Source: an uncultured Eubacteriales bacterium (GTDB lineage: Bacteria > Bacillota > Clostridia > Oscillospirales > Acutalibacteraceae). From it: 64,000 nucleotides of DNA. Shown here in pieces: positions 33,911-41,077 of this stretch (position 1 is the first letter of the stretch; each line of letters begins with the position of its first letter). The notes beneath the pieces are model-generated. The model saw nothing but the letters and a program-made list of their open reading frames with translations. It had not been told where the DNA came from and did not search any database. The DNA lies in contig CAKSFK010000002.1 in the NCBI GenBank assembly GCA_934454655.1, forward strand, positions 1-64,000, read 5' to 3'. The translations under genes and the position numbers were made by a program.

Positions 33911-34297
33911 TTACGGCTCGCATCTTCCGCAGGGAGTGTAACCCTTGTTCACCGCGTCGTCCCTTGAAGAAAAGGAAATACGGTTTTCCTCTTTTATTTT
34001 TGCCGCCGAGGCGCAGGAAGGCTTATGAAAAACGTGCGAATTTTTGTTTCCGACAAACACCGCCGTTTTAGAATCGGTTTCACCGCCGCTTTGCCCCGGG
34101 GTTACGGCGCCCGCCTCAACCGTATCGGGCATTCCCGAATTTTCAGAAGAGCGGCTGCCCGTGCGGTAACCGTTGACCGAGTCGTCCTCGGGCATATTGA
34201 CCGTGACATCGGCGTGAGAGTTATCATATGCGGTGCCGCCGCACGCCGTGCAGCACAAAAGCAACAAAACCGAAATTATACCGATTACTCTTTTCAT
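33911..34297 (-). CDS. Lipoprotein with Ada-like Cys4 metal-binding tail
   Basis: 128 residues from ATG 34297 (GGAGGG 6 bases upstream). A lipoprotein signal peptide (MKRVIGIISVLLLLCCTAC) is followed by a low-complexity Asp/Ser/Gly linker and a C-terminal module FVGNKNSHVFHKPSCASAAK ending TPCGRCEP. This pattern (Cys, then CxxC near the end) is the Ada-type metal-binding domain that often accompanies secreted nucleases. Here no nuclease domain is present. Divergently oriented to uvrC with 67 bases between. Confidence 0.7.
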   Translation of the reverse strand: MKRVIGIISVLLLLCCTACGGTAYDNSHADVTVNMPEDDSVNGYRTGSRSSENSGMPDTVEAGAVTPGQSGGETDSKTAVFVGNKNSHVFHKPSCASAAKIKEENRISFSSRDDAVNKGYTPCGRCEP

Positions 34298-34364
34298 ATT
34301 TCCCTCCGAAATAATACTTGAAGATAAATGAATTATAGGATAAAATAAATCTGAGGTGATACGT

Positions 34365-36194
34365 TTGAACATATATGCCGACAGTGAGAAGCTGGCAGAG
34401 CTTAAGGCAAAGGCAAACCGTTTGCCGCTCAGCCCCGGCGTTTACATTATGAAGAATAAAAGCGGCGATATTATATATATCGGCAAGGCAAAAGCGCTTA
34501 AAAACCGCGTGACGCAGTATTTCGGAAGCGGCAATCAGCACACCGAAAAGGTGCGGCGTATGGTTTCAAACGTGAACGACTTTGAGTATATTCTGTGCGA
34601 CAGCGAATTTGAGGCGCTTATTCTTGAAAATTCGCTTATAAAACAAAACCAGCCTAAGTATAACATACTTTTAAAGGATGATAAAGGCTATTCCTACATT
34701 TTAATAACAAACGACAAGTGGAAAAAGATCACAACCTCAAAGTCCACAGACAAAAAGGGCGAATATATAGGTCCGTATTCTTCGGCTTACGTTGTAAAGG
34801 AAACTGCGGACGAGGCAAGAAAAATTTTTAAACTGCCCGATTGCACAAGAAGCTTTGACAAGCCCTCAAAGCCCTGCCTTAACTACCACATAGGGCTGTG
34901 TGACGCGCCCTGCCGCGGAAAAATACCGCTTTCCGAGTACCTTGAAACCGTAGACTCCGCCGTTGACTTTATAAAGCACGGCGACAGCGGCGGCGAAACC
35001 CTTAAGCTTCTTGAAAAGAAAATGCTGGAAGCCGCCGACGAGCTGCAATTTGAAACCGCCGCAAAGCTGCGCGACAGAATTGAGGCAATTAAAAAGATAA
35101 AAGAAAAGCAGAAGGTTGTCCGTTCCTCATACAAAAGCGAGGACGTTATTGCCTCGGCTCTTGTGGGTGAAACCGCCTGCACCGAAATACTTATATTCCG
35201 CGCGAACAGGCTGGCGGACAGAAAGAGCTTTATTTTTGACGGTGTGTCCGACAGAGAGAGCCTTTACGGAGAGTTCCTGACCAGGTATTATGAGGACTCA
35301 AACGATACACCGCCGCGCGTTGTTATTGATATTTCCGCCGATTTCGGCGTTACGGAAAAATGGCTTTGCGAAAAAGCCGGTCGCAGGGTAAGTATAATAA
35401 CCCCGCAAATAGGCGAGCAAAAGGCACTGCTTGAGATGTGCCGCAGCAACGCCGCGGAAACGCTGTCGCAGAAAATGAACCGCACCGGCCGTGAAATGAG
35501 CGTTCTTGACGAATTAGCACGGCTTTTGGGGCTTTCCGCCGCGCCGCGTTACATTGAAGCATACGATATATCCAATACGGCGGGAAGCGAAAATGTTGCC
35601 GGAATGGTTGTTTTTAAGGACGCAAGACCGTTTAAACCGGCATACAGAAAATTTAAAATTAAAAGCTTTTCGGGTCAGGACGATTACCGCTCGATGGCGG
35701 AAGTGCTTGACAGGCGGTTTTGCGAGTACGAAAAGGGTACGGACGAAGCGTTCTCGGTCTTGCCCGACCTTATTCTTCTTGACGGCGGAGCGGGTCAGAT
35801 GTCTGCCGTTGCACCCGTGCTTGAACGGCACGGCATATCCGTTCCGCTTTTCGGAATGGTAAAGGACTCAAAGCACAGAACCCGTGCCGTCGCCTCCTTC
35901 GGCGGGGATATAACAATAAACTCAAACCGAGCGGCGTTTACTTTTATAACGGGCATACAGGATGAGGTCCACCGTTTTGCAATCGGCTACCACAAAAACC
36001 GCCGCACAAAGGCAATGCTTAACTCCGAGCTTACGGAGATAAGCGGCATAGGCAAAGCGCGCGCCGCGGCGCTGTTAAAGCATTTCCGCACTGTCGGCGC
36101 AATAAAAGCCGCCGACCAAGACGAGCTTGCCGCAGCCCCCGGAATGACCGGACCCGCCGCCGAACAGGTCTATAAGCATTTTCACGGTTACTAA
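34365..36194 (+). CDS. uvrC: UvrABC system subunit C
   Basis: Dual-incision nuclease of nucleotide excision repair. 609 residues from TTG 34365, which has GAGGTGAT just upstream (a GTG at 34356 lies inside that ribosome site). GIY-YIG domain with PGVYIMKNKSGDIIYIGKAK, a CYS/UVR region LNYHIGLCDAPCRG and KKMLEAADELQFETAAKLRD, the RNase H-like C-terminal nuclease with YDISNTAGSENVAGMVVFKD and LILLDGGAGQ, and a final helix-hairpin-helix EISGIGKARAAALLKHF. Ends overlapping the convergent ogg gene by 4 bases. Confidence 0.96.
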   Translation: MNIYADSEKLAELKAKANRLPLSPGVYIMKNKSGDIIYIGKAKALKNRVTQYFGSGNQHTEKVRRMVSNVNDFEYILCDSEFEALILENSLIKQNQPKYNILLKDDKGYSYILITNDKWKKITTSKSTDKKGEYIGPYSSAYVVKETADEARKIFKLPDCTRSFDKPSKPCLNYHIGLCDAPCRGKIPLSEYLETVDSAVDFIKHGDSGGETLKLLEKKMLEAADELQFETAAKLRDRIEAIKKIKEKQKVVRSSYKSEDVIASALVGETACTEILIFRANRLADRKSFIFDGVSDRESLYGEFLTRYYEDSNDTPPRVVIDISADFGVTEKWLCEKAGRRVSIITPQIGEQKALLEMCRSNAAETLSQKMNRTGREMSVLDELARLLGLSAAPRYIEAYDISNTAGSENVAGMVVFKDARPFKPAYRKFKIKSFSGQDDYRSMAEVLDRRFCEYEKGTDEAFSVLPDLILLDGGAGQMSAVAPVLERHGISVPLFGMVKDSKHRTRAVASFGGDITINSNRAAFTFITGIQDEVHRFAIGYHKNRRTKAMLNSELTEISGIGKARAAALLKHFRTVGAIKAADQDELAAAPGMTGPAAEQVYKHFHGY

Positions 36195-37030
36195 TCAACA
36201 AGCTTTGTATCCCTTGCGTAGAAAAATATATACTGCTGAGCGATCCCCGCGTATTCCGCCGCACATTCGGGCAGCTCTCCGCCGAACAGAACCTGCATGG
36301 CGCGCTTTATCCACACATCCTTAGGAAAAGCGTCTGTGTGGTTAAGGGAGAAAAGCAGCACGCAGTCGGCAACCTTGGGACCTACACCCTTGATTTTCAT
36401 AAGCTGTTCACGCGCTTCATCCGTCGGAATTTCCTTAAGCCTTTCAAGGTCTGTTTCGCCCGAGGAAACTTTTTTTGCCGCGTCCAGTATGTATTTTGCC
36501 CTGAATCCGCTTCGCAATACCGCAAGGTCATCAAGTTTAAGCGCCGCTACCCTTTCGGCGGACGGAAAGGTAAAATATCCGCCCCTGTTTTCCCCGAAAT
36601 TTTCACACAGCCTTGCTATAATGCCCTTAATTCTTTTAATGTTGTTATTTTGCGAGATAATAAACGAGCAAAGCGTTTCCCACGGTTCTTGATTTAAAAT
36701 CCTTATCCCGTATGAATATTCAGCCGCGCGGCGCAATGTATCGTTTCGGCTTAAACTTTTTATAACGGCGTCGTAATCCCTGTCAAGGTCAAAATAACCG
36801 CGCCAGAGATTCTCAAATTCATCGGGCTGGGTGCCGTAAAGCACAAGCTCGTTGCTGCCGTTCTTTTCAAGCTCCAAATATCTGCCGTATGCCACTCCGC
36901 ACCAACGGCCGTTTTCACGTTCCGCCCAGCGGAATGCCTGTCCGCAGTCGAGAGTGTGCGGCAGATCGAGATCCCCCACACCCGAAATATACATATTACC
37001 GTTTTTATATACCGAAGAAATCACATTCAT
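36191..37030 (-). CDS. ogg: 8-oxoguanine DNA glycosylase, OGG1-type
   Basis: Removes 8-oxoguanine and nicks the strand. N-terminal domain with LDCGQAFRWAE, and the helix-hairpin-helix-GVD motif KIKGVGPKVADCVLLFSL followed by DAFPKDVWIKRAM, which carries the catalytic Lys (in GPKVADC) and Asp (in KDVW). About 280 residues. The promoter -10 box ends at 37043, so the far-upstream ATG (37039) would lie at the transcription start; ATG 37030 or GTG 37024 is more likely. Convergent with uvrC, forming a DNA repair pair. Confidence 0.9.
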   Translation of the reverse strand: MNVISSVYKNGNMYISGVGDLDLPHTLDCGQAFRWAERENGRWCGVAYGRYLELEKNGSNELVLYGTQPDEFENLWRGYFDLDRDYDAVIKSLSRNDTLRRAAEYSYGIRILNQEPWETLCSFIISQNNNIKRIKGIIARLCENFGENRGGYFTFPSAERVAALKLDDLAVLRSGFRAKYILDAAKKVSSGETDLERLKEIPTDEAREQLMKIKGVGPKVADCVLLFSLNHTDAFPKDVWIKRAMQVLFGGELPECAAEYAGIAQQYIFFYARDTKLVD

Positions 37031-37042
37031 CACCTGCATTTA

Positions 37043-37070
37043 ATTATACAATACATAAAAATAATATCAA
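37043..37070 (-). promoter_or_regulatory. Promoter of ogg
   Basis: Minus strand TTGATA (37065-37070), 16-base spacer, TATAAT (37043-37048). Confidence 0.65.
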
Positions 37071-37082
37071 GGAGTAAATTTT

Positions 37083-37778
37083 ATGAGAGATGACATCTGC
37101 ACAATACCCGTAAGTGAAGTGTTTGAGCAAAACGACGGCTGCCCGATATGCCGTATGCGCGACACGATTGAGGAACGTATGACCGACTATATCCTTGGCG
37201 ACGCTATGATGGAGCCGGATGTACGCATTGAAACAAACAAGGTGGGCTTTTGCGAATACCACTACGACAAAATGATGAACCGCCGCGGCAGACTTCAGCT
37301 GGCGCTTATGCTGCAAACCCACATCAACGAAATTAATACCGAGATTTTTGCAAAAAAGCTTTTTAACTCCGACGGAAAGAAAGCCGAAAACGCCAAAAGA
37401 ATTTCCGATTCCTGCTTTATTTGCTCGAAAACGGAATGGGGACTTTCAAGACTTATAGAAACGGTTTACAGATGCTACGAAACCGAAAAGGACTTCCGCG
37501 ATATGTTTAACGCCCAAAGCTGTTTCTGTCTGCCGCATTATGAGCGGTTGATTGACGGTGCCGCAAAGAAAAATATGCACAGCTACTTCTCGGAATTCAA
37601 AGAAAACCTCAACCGCATAACCTCGGCTTATTCGGGCGCGCTTTACAGCGACCTTTCAAAATACTGCACAATGTACGATTACCGCAGCCGCGACGGCGAA
37701 ACCGACTGGGGCACAAGCCGCACCGCCGTAGAGCGCGCGGTTGCGTTTTTAAACGGCAGAACGCCCGTTATTAAATAA
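37083..37778 (+). CDS. DUF6062-type cysteine-rich protein, function unknown
   Basis: 231 residues, soluble, with two similar Cys/His modules: CPICRMRDTIEERM followed by FCEYHYDKMM (about 20-65), and SCFICSKTEWGLSR followed by FCLPHYERLI (about 116-156). Each is CxxC plus CxxHY and could bind a metal. Known as a domain of unknown function in Clostridia. ATG follows AAGGAG. Divergent from ogg with an AT-rich 52-base gap. Confidence 0.8.
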   Translation: MRDDICTIPVSEVFEQNDGCPICRMRDTIEERMTDYILGDAMMEPDVRIETNKVGFCEYHYDKMMNRRGRLQLALMLQTHINEINTEIFAKKLFNSDGKKAENAKRISDSCFICSKTEWGLSRLIETVYRCYETEKDFRDMFNAQSCFCLPHYERLIDGAAKKNMHSYFSEFKENLNRITSAYSGALYSDLSKYCTMYDYRSRDGETDWGTSRTAVERAVAFLNGRTPVIK

Positions 37779-37823
37779 TTTTTTTACGCCGACTTTACAT
37801 AATCCGCGTTTTTTTACGGCTTC

Positions 37824-37883
37824 GGTGGATAACTTTTCCGCCAAATATGCCACTTAATCAACTTTTCCACCGAGTTATCCACA
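37824..37883. repeat. Inverted repeat carrying two DnaA-box-like sequences
   Basis: GTGGATAACT (37825-37834) and AGTTATCCAC (37873-37882) form a perfect 10-base inverted repeat with a 38-base loop. The arms contain TTATCCACC (minus, 37824-37832) and TTATCCACA (plus, 37875-37883), the latter a perfect consensus DnaA box. Further TTTTCCACC and TTCCACCGC copies lie around. May also serve as a terminator for the DUF6062 gene. Confidence 0.5.
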
Positions 37884-37935
37884 TTTTTATGTTAACTGCG
37901 GTGGAATTTTATTTTAAAGAAAATTATTAAACCAC

Positions 37936-37964
37936 TTGACAGTTCTGTAAATATGTGGTATAAT
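37936..37964 (+). promoter_or_regulatory. Consensus sigma-A promoter of cysK operon
   Basis: TTGACA (37936-37941), 17-base spacer, TATAAT (37959-37964): a perfect consensus promoter, as expected for a repressed gene. Confidence 0.92.
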
Positions 37965-37969
37965 ACCAC
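37955..37969. promoter_or_regulatory. Palindromic operator candidate over the cysK -10 box
   Basis: GTGGTATAATACCAC: 7-base perfect arms around a central base, covering the -10 box and the start-site-proximal region. Probable binding site of the Rrf2 regulator encoded downstream of cysK. Confidence 0.6.
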
Positions 37970-37998
37970 CAACATATCAGATTGGTAGGTAATTAGAT

Positions 37999-38088
37999 AT
38001 GAAAATTTTTATTTCCGTCTTTGCGCGAATGTGCAGCCGCAGCCGATGTTTGGAAACAACGGTTAACGCACACTTAAAAAATATTTAA
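37999..38088 (+). CDS. Putative 29-residue cysteine leader peptide upstream of cysK
   Basis: ATG 37999 lies about 28 bases after the predicted transcription start and follows GGTAGGTAA. The frame encodes MKIFISVFARMCSRSRCLET and ends NAHLKNI, with two Cys codons (TGC, TGT) in an Arg/Ser-rich centre. The stop is 17 bases before the cysK start. A short Cys-containing ORF between promoter and cysteine synthase suggests translation-dependent control by cysteinyl-tRNA supply. No U-rich terminator follows, so the mode, if real, would be translational or through mRNA stability. Confidence 0.5.
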   Translation: MKIFISVFARMCSRSRCLETTVNAHLKNI

Positions 38089-38105
38089 AAGAGGAAGTAA
38101 TTATT

Positions 38106-39038
38106 ATGTCAAAAATATATACATCAACCGATCAGCTTATCGGAAAAACCCCCCTGCTTGAACTCACACACATAGAGAAGAAATACGGCCTTAAGGCAAA
38201 AATTCTCGCCAAGCTTGAATATTTTAACCCGGCAGGCTCGGTTAAAGACCGTATTGCCAAAAAGATGATTGACGACGCCGAAAAAAGCGGCAAGCTAAAG
38301 CCCGACTCGGTTATAATCGAGCCTACCTCCGGCAATACGGGAATAGGTCTTGCGTCTGTTGCGGCGGCGCGCGGTTACAGAATTATTATTGTAATGCCCG
38401 AAACCATGTCGGTTGAGCGCAGACAGCTTATGAAAGCGTACGGTGCGGAGCTTGTGCTCACCGATGGCTCAAAGGGTATGAAAGGCGCTATCGCAAAGGC
38501 TGAGGAGCTGAGCCGCGAAATACCGAATGCGTTTATTCCCGGTCAGTTTGTCAACCCGTCCAACCCGCAGGCGCACTTTGAAACCACAGGTCCCGAAATA
38601 TTTGAGGACACAGACGGTAATGTTGACATTTTCGTTGCGGGCGTAGGCACGGGCGGAACGGTTACGGGCGTCGGAAAATACCTTAAATCCAAGAAGAGCG
38701 AAGTCAAGGTTGTCGCGGTTGAGCCCGCAAGCTCGGCTGTTCTTTCGGGCAAGCCGTCCGGAGCGCACAAGATTCAGGGCATAGGCGCGGGATTTGTCCC
38801 CGATGTGCTTGACACCGCCGTTTACGATGAGATTATTCAGGTTGAGAATGACGACGCGTTTAAGACCGGCAAAGAAATAGGAAAAAGCGAGGGTGTTCTT
38901 GTTGGTATTTCGTCGGGAGCCGCCGTATACGCGGCGGTAGAGTTGGCAAAACGCCCCGAAAACGAGGGTAAAACCATTGTTGTTCTTTTGCCGGACACCG
39001 GTGACAGATACCTTTCCACTCCCCTCTTTGCGGAATAA
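38106..39038 (+). CDS. cysK: Cysteine synthase A (O-acetylserine sulfhydrylase)
   Basis: PLP enzyme that makes cysteine from O-acetylserine and sulfide. The PLP Lys is in NPAGSVKDRIAKKM; the substrate loop is PTSGNTGIGLA; the phosphate cup is GVGTGGTVTGVGKYLK. 310 residues, normal. ATG 38106 follows AGAGGAAG. The 3' neighbour, an Rrf2-type regulator, starts 3 bases after its stop, so synthase and regulator share one mRNA. Confidence 0.96.
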   Translation: MSKIYTSTDQLIGKTPLLELTHIEKKYGLKAKILAKLEYFNPAGSVKDRIAKKMIDDAEKSGKLKPDSVIIEPTSGNTGIGLASVAAARGYRIIIVMPETMSVERRQLMKAYGAELVLTDGSKGMKGAIAKAEELSREIPNAFIPGQFVNPSNPQAHFETTGPEIFEDTDGNVDIFVAGVGTGGTVTGVGKYLKSKKSEVKVVAVEPASSAVLSGKPSGAHKIQGIGAGFVPDVLDTAVYDEIIQVENDDAFKTGKEIGKSEGVLVGISSGAAVYAAVELAKRPENEGKTIVVLLPDTGDRYLSTPLFAE

Positions 39039-39041
39039 GCT

Positions 39042-39476
39042 ATGACTGTATCGACAAAAGGCCGTTACGCACTGCGTGTTATGATCGACCTTGCAGAGCA
39101 CGGCGGCGGGAAATTCATTCCGCTTAAGGAAATTGCCGAAAGGCAGAATATATCTCAAAAATACTTAGAAAGCATTACCGCCGCCCTCTCAAAATCGGGA
39201 CTTATAGAGGGCGCTCACGGAAAAGGCGGCGGCTACCGCCTTAAGCGCGAGCCTGAAAATTACACCGTAAGAGAGGTTCTTGAGGTCACCGAGGGGGACT
39301 TAAGCCCCATTGCCTGCCTGAAACGGGACGCCGATCCCTGCGAAATGTCGGAGCGTTGCAGAACACTGCCTATGTGGAAGGCGTTTTACGAAAATATATT
39401 GGCATTTTTTGAATCGTATAAAATTTCCGACCTTATGAAAAGCCCGGATGAAGATCCGGGCAGTTGGATAATTTAA
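39042..39476 (+). CDS. Rrf2 family transcriptional regulator (CymR/IscR-like)
   Basis: 144 residues. The Rrf2 winged helix is clear: MTVSTKGRYALRVMIDLAEH, then IPLKEIAERQNISQKYLESI, GKGGGYRLKR and YTVREVLEVTEGDLSPIACL. Three cysteines follow as CLKRDADPCEMSERC (C-x7-C-x5-C), close to the IscR cluster-binding pattern, so a 2Fe-2S cluster is possible. The position right after cysK resembles CymR, which represses cysteine genes together with CysK in Bacillus. Probably autoregulates through the palindrome at 37955-37969. Confidence 0.9.
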   Translation: MTVSTKGRYALRVMIDLAEHGGGKFIPLKEIAERQNISQKYLESITAALSKSGLIEGAHGKGGGYRLKREPENYTVREVLEVTEGDLSPIACLKRDADPCEMSERCRTLPMWKAFYENILAFFESYKISDLMKSPDEDPGSWII

Positions 39477-39479
39477 AGA

Positions 39480-39825
39480 ACGATAGATGTCGTAAATCAA
39501 AACGCTTATCGGAGCGCCTGCCCACGCATAACAAAGACTCGTGTTCCGTTTTTGTTCTTTCACCAACGCCTCAAAACAGGTCGCAGCTCCTTCGCGAGCC
39601 GTATTATACCAAGAGCGGTCACACTTCGATACGATAAATGAATGCGCGTCCTCATATCTTCCCATTCTGCATAGAGTCTTCAGGAAAAAGTAATCCGTAT
39701 ATACCCCGCAGGCAGAGCGAGAGGAAAGTCATAGCCGTCACGTGGAACAATAATGAATAACCGACAATTTCAGCAAAGGATTTCGGGCATATCCACTCGC
39801 CGCGTAGGAAAACTTTGCTGTTCAT
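39480..39825 (-). pseudogene. Remnant of a GH78-like (six-hairpin) glycosidase
   Basis: Minus strand. An apparent gene start MNSKVFLRGEWICPKSFAEI (ATG 39825) is joined, after disrupted sequence, to a catalytic-domain piece: TDYFFLKTLCRMGRYEDAHS, then WYNTAREGAATCFEALVKEQ and NTSLCYAWAGAPISVLIYDI. The GAxTxxE and SLCxAWxAxP patterns are typical of alpha-L-rhamnosidase-like six-hairpin enzymes. Most of the gene (several hundred residues) is deleted, with frame changes. The end runs into the rrf2 gene. Family call is by eye. Confidence 0.6.
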
Positions 39826-39850
39826 TACATTTCACCTTAACCGAATTTAC

Positions 39851-39884
39851 AAGGACCGTACAGGTGTCAGCCTGTACGGTCCTT
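39851..39884. terminator. Terminator hairpin, left duplicate at repeat copy 1
   Basis: 14-base perfect arms AAGGACCGTACAGG and CCTGTACGGTCCTT around TGTCAG. 33 bases (39852-39884) recur exactly at 40117-40149 on the other side of the 232-base element. Confidence 0.9.
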
Positions 39885-40116
39885 CAGTCTGCCGATAAAC
39901 CCCGGTTTGACTTTATTGCGGCGTTCACGCCGCATTTTGTTTTTCCGCTGACACGTGCAGCGGAAAAACACCTTATAAGCGAAAAACCGCTAAATAAGCG
40001 GTTTTTCAAGGGTACAGGGGTGGTATTGGCGGGGATAGAGTGCAGACCGAAAATCATAGATTTTCGAGCGAACGGCATCCCCGTCCTAGAGCGTGTCGAT
40101 TATATCGACACGCTCT
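39885..40116. repeat. 232-bp multi-hairpin repeat element, copy 1
   Basis: Begins CAGTCTGCCGATAAACCCCG and ends in TCGACACGCTCT. It contains at least five hairpins: TGCGGCGT/ACGCCGCA (39917-39934), CCGCTG/CAGCGG with A/T extension, GAAAAACCGCT/AGCGGTTTTTC, CGAAAATC/GATTTTCG inside an outer CGGGGAT/ATCCCCG stem, and AGAGCGTGTCGAT/ATCGACACGCTCT at the right end. No convincing protein is encoded. Copy 2 at 57070-57301 has the same length and about 90% identity. Between convergent rrf2 and the DMT transporter gene. Confidence 0.9.
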
Positions 40117-40149
40117 AGGACCGTACAGGTGTCAGCCTGTACGGTCCTT
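40117..40149. terminator. Terminator hairpin, right duplicate at repeat copy 1
   Basis: Exact 33-base copy of the left hairpin (39852-39884), followed by GTGTTTATG. Joining the left flank TTTAC to this right flank recreates a longer stem (ACAAGG...CCTTGT), which indicates the original uninterrupted terminator. Confidence 0.9.
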
Positions 40150-40153
40150 GTGT

Positions 40154-41077
40154 TTATGTACCTGCGTTCTTCCTTTTCATCTCAGGAATTTGGGCTATAA
40201 TAATTGCCGAAAACACAACCGCGCAGCCGACAAACTCACGCAGCGAGAGGGTATTGCCGGAAATAAGCCAGCCGCCGAGCGCCGCAAAAACGCTTTCAAG
40301 GCTTAACGACAGCGAAGCCACCGCGGGGTCGGCGTGTTCCTGACCGACTATCTGCAATGTATACCCGACGCCGCTTGACACTATGCCGAGGTAAAGTATC
40401 TGCGGTGCTGCCGAAACAATGCCGCCGAGCTGCGGTTTTTCAAACATAAGCGCGCATACCGCCGAAATGACCCCGACCACAATAAATTGCATTACGGAAA
40501 GCTTTATGCCGCCTATTTCACCCACAAACTTATCAACCGCCAATATCTGAACGCTGAAAAAGAATGCCGAAATAAGCACCAGAATGTCACCTAAGTATAT
40601 GGCATTAAGACCATCCGAAAGGCACAAAAGCCAAAATCCGAAAACGGCAACCGCAACGCTCAGCCAAATGAACACACCCGATTTTTTTCCGAAAAACAGT
40701 GCCATAACCGGCACTATTACCACATATAGCGCGGTTATAAATCCACTGCGCGCCTCTGCCGGCGCGCCCGACGGATACGCGGCTATTCCGAACATTTGAA
40801 AATTGGTGGCAATGGTAAGCGCCGTGCCGCAGATAACCGCGGAGGCAATGTATTTTTTTCTTCCCGCTTTTTGTTTCGGAAAAAAACCGTTTTTGCTCTT
40901 TCGTGAGGTAAACTTATAAAGCAGCCAAAGCGCCGCGGCGGCAATAAACGACCTTAACGCGTTCACGGTAAATGACGGAATATGCTCAACCGCTCCAGAC
41001 TGCGCCACAAAGCCAAGTCCCCACACAAGTGCCGCCGTGCAAAGAATAAGGCAGCTTTTTATATTACTGTTTTTCAT
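40154..41077 (-). CDS. DMT family (EamA) transporter
   Basis: 307 residues, ten hydrophobic helices in two EamA repeats. Start MKNSNIKSCLILCTAALVWG with the conserved ALVWGLGFVAQ of the family, and second-half pattern YLGIVSSGVGYTLQIVGQ followed by EHADPAVASLSLSLESVFAA. Drug/metabolite exporter superfamily; substrate unknown, amino acid or metabolite efflux is likely. Start overlaps the tex stop by 14 bases, so it is translated from the tex mRNA. Confidence 0.9.
   Translation of the reverse strand: MKNSNIKSCLILCTAALVWGLGFVAQSGAVEHIPSFTVNALRSFIAAAALWLLYKFTSRKSKNGFFPKQKAGRKKYIASAVICGTALTIATNFQMFGIAAYPSGAPAEARSGFITALYVVIVPVMALFFGKKSGVFIWLSVAVAVFGFWLLCLSDGLNAIYLGDILVLISAFFFSVQILAVDKFVGEIGGIKLSVMQFIVVGVISAVCALMFEKPQLGGIVSAAPQILYLGIVSSGVGYTLQIVGQEHADPAVASLSLSLESVFAALGGWLISGNTLSLREFVGCAVVFSAIIIAQIPEMKRKNAGT

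Noticed and set aside
37824..37883. Chromosomal replication origin
   Set aside because: Only two good DnaA boxes and no dnaA, dnaN or AT-rich unwinding region with neighbouring replication genes.
39884..40078. A 64-residue minus-strand ORF in repeat copy 1, with a similar 75-residue ORF at 57069-57296 in copy 2 (MPFARKS..., IPANTTPVPLKNR...)
   Set aside because: The similarity simply follows from the repeat. The frame passes through several perfect hairpins, changes are not biased to third positions, and neither has a ribosome site.
39885..40116. Interpretation of the repeat as a group II intron or a CRISPR array
   Set aside because: No group II domain V or reverse transcriptase is visible, the unit is a single 232-base element, not an array, and flanks are duplicated hairpins.
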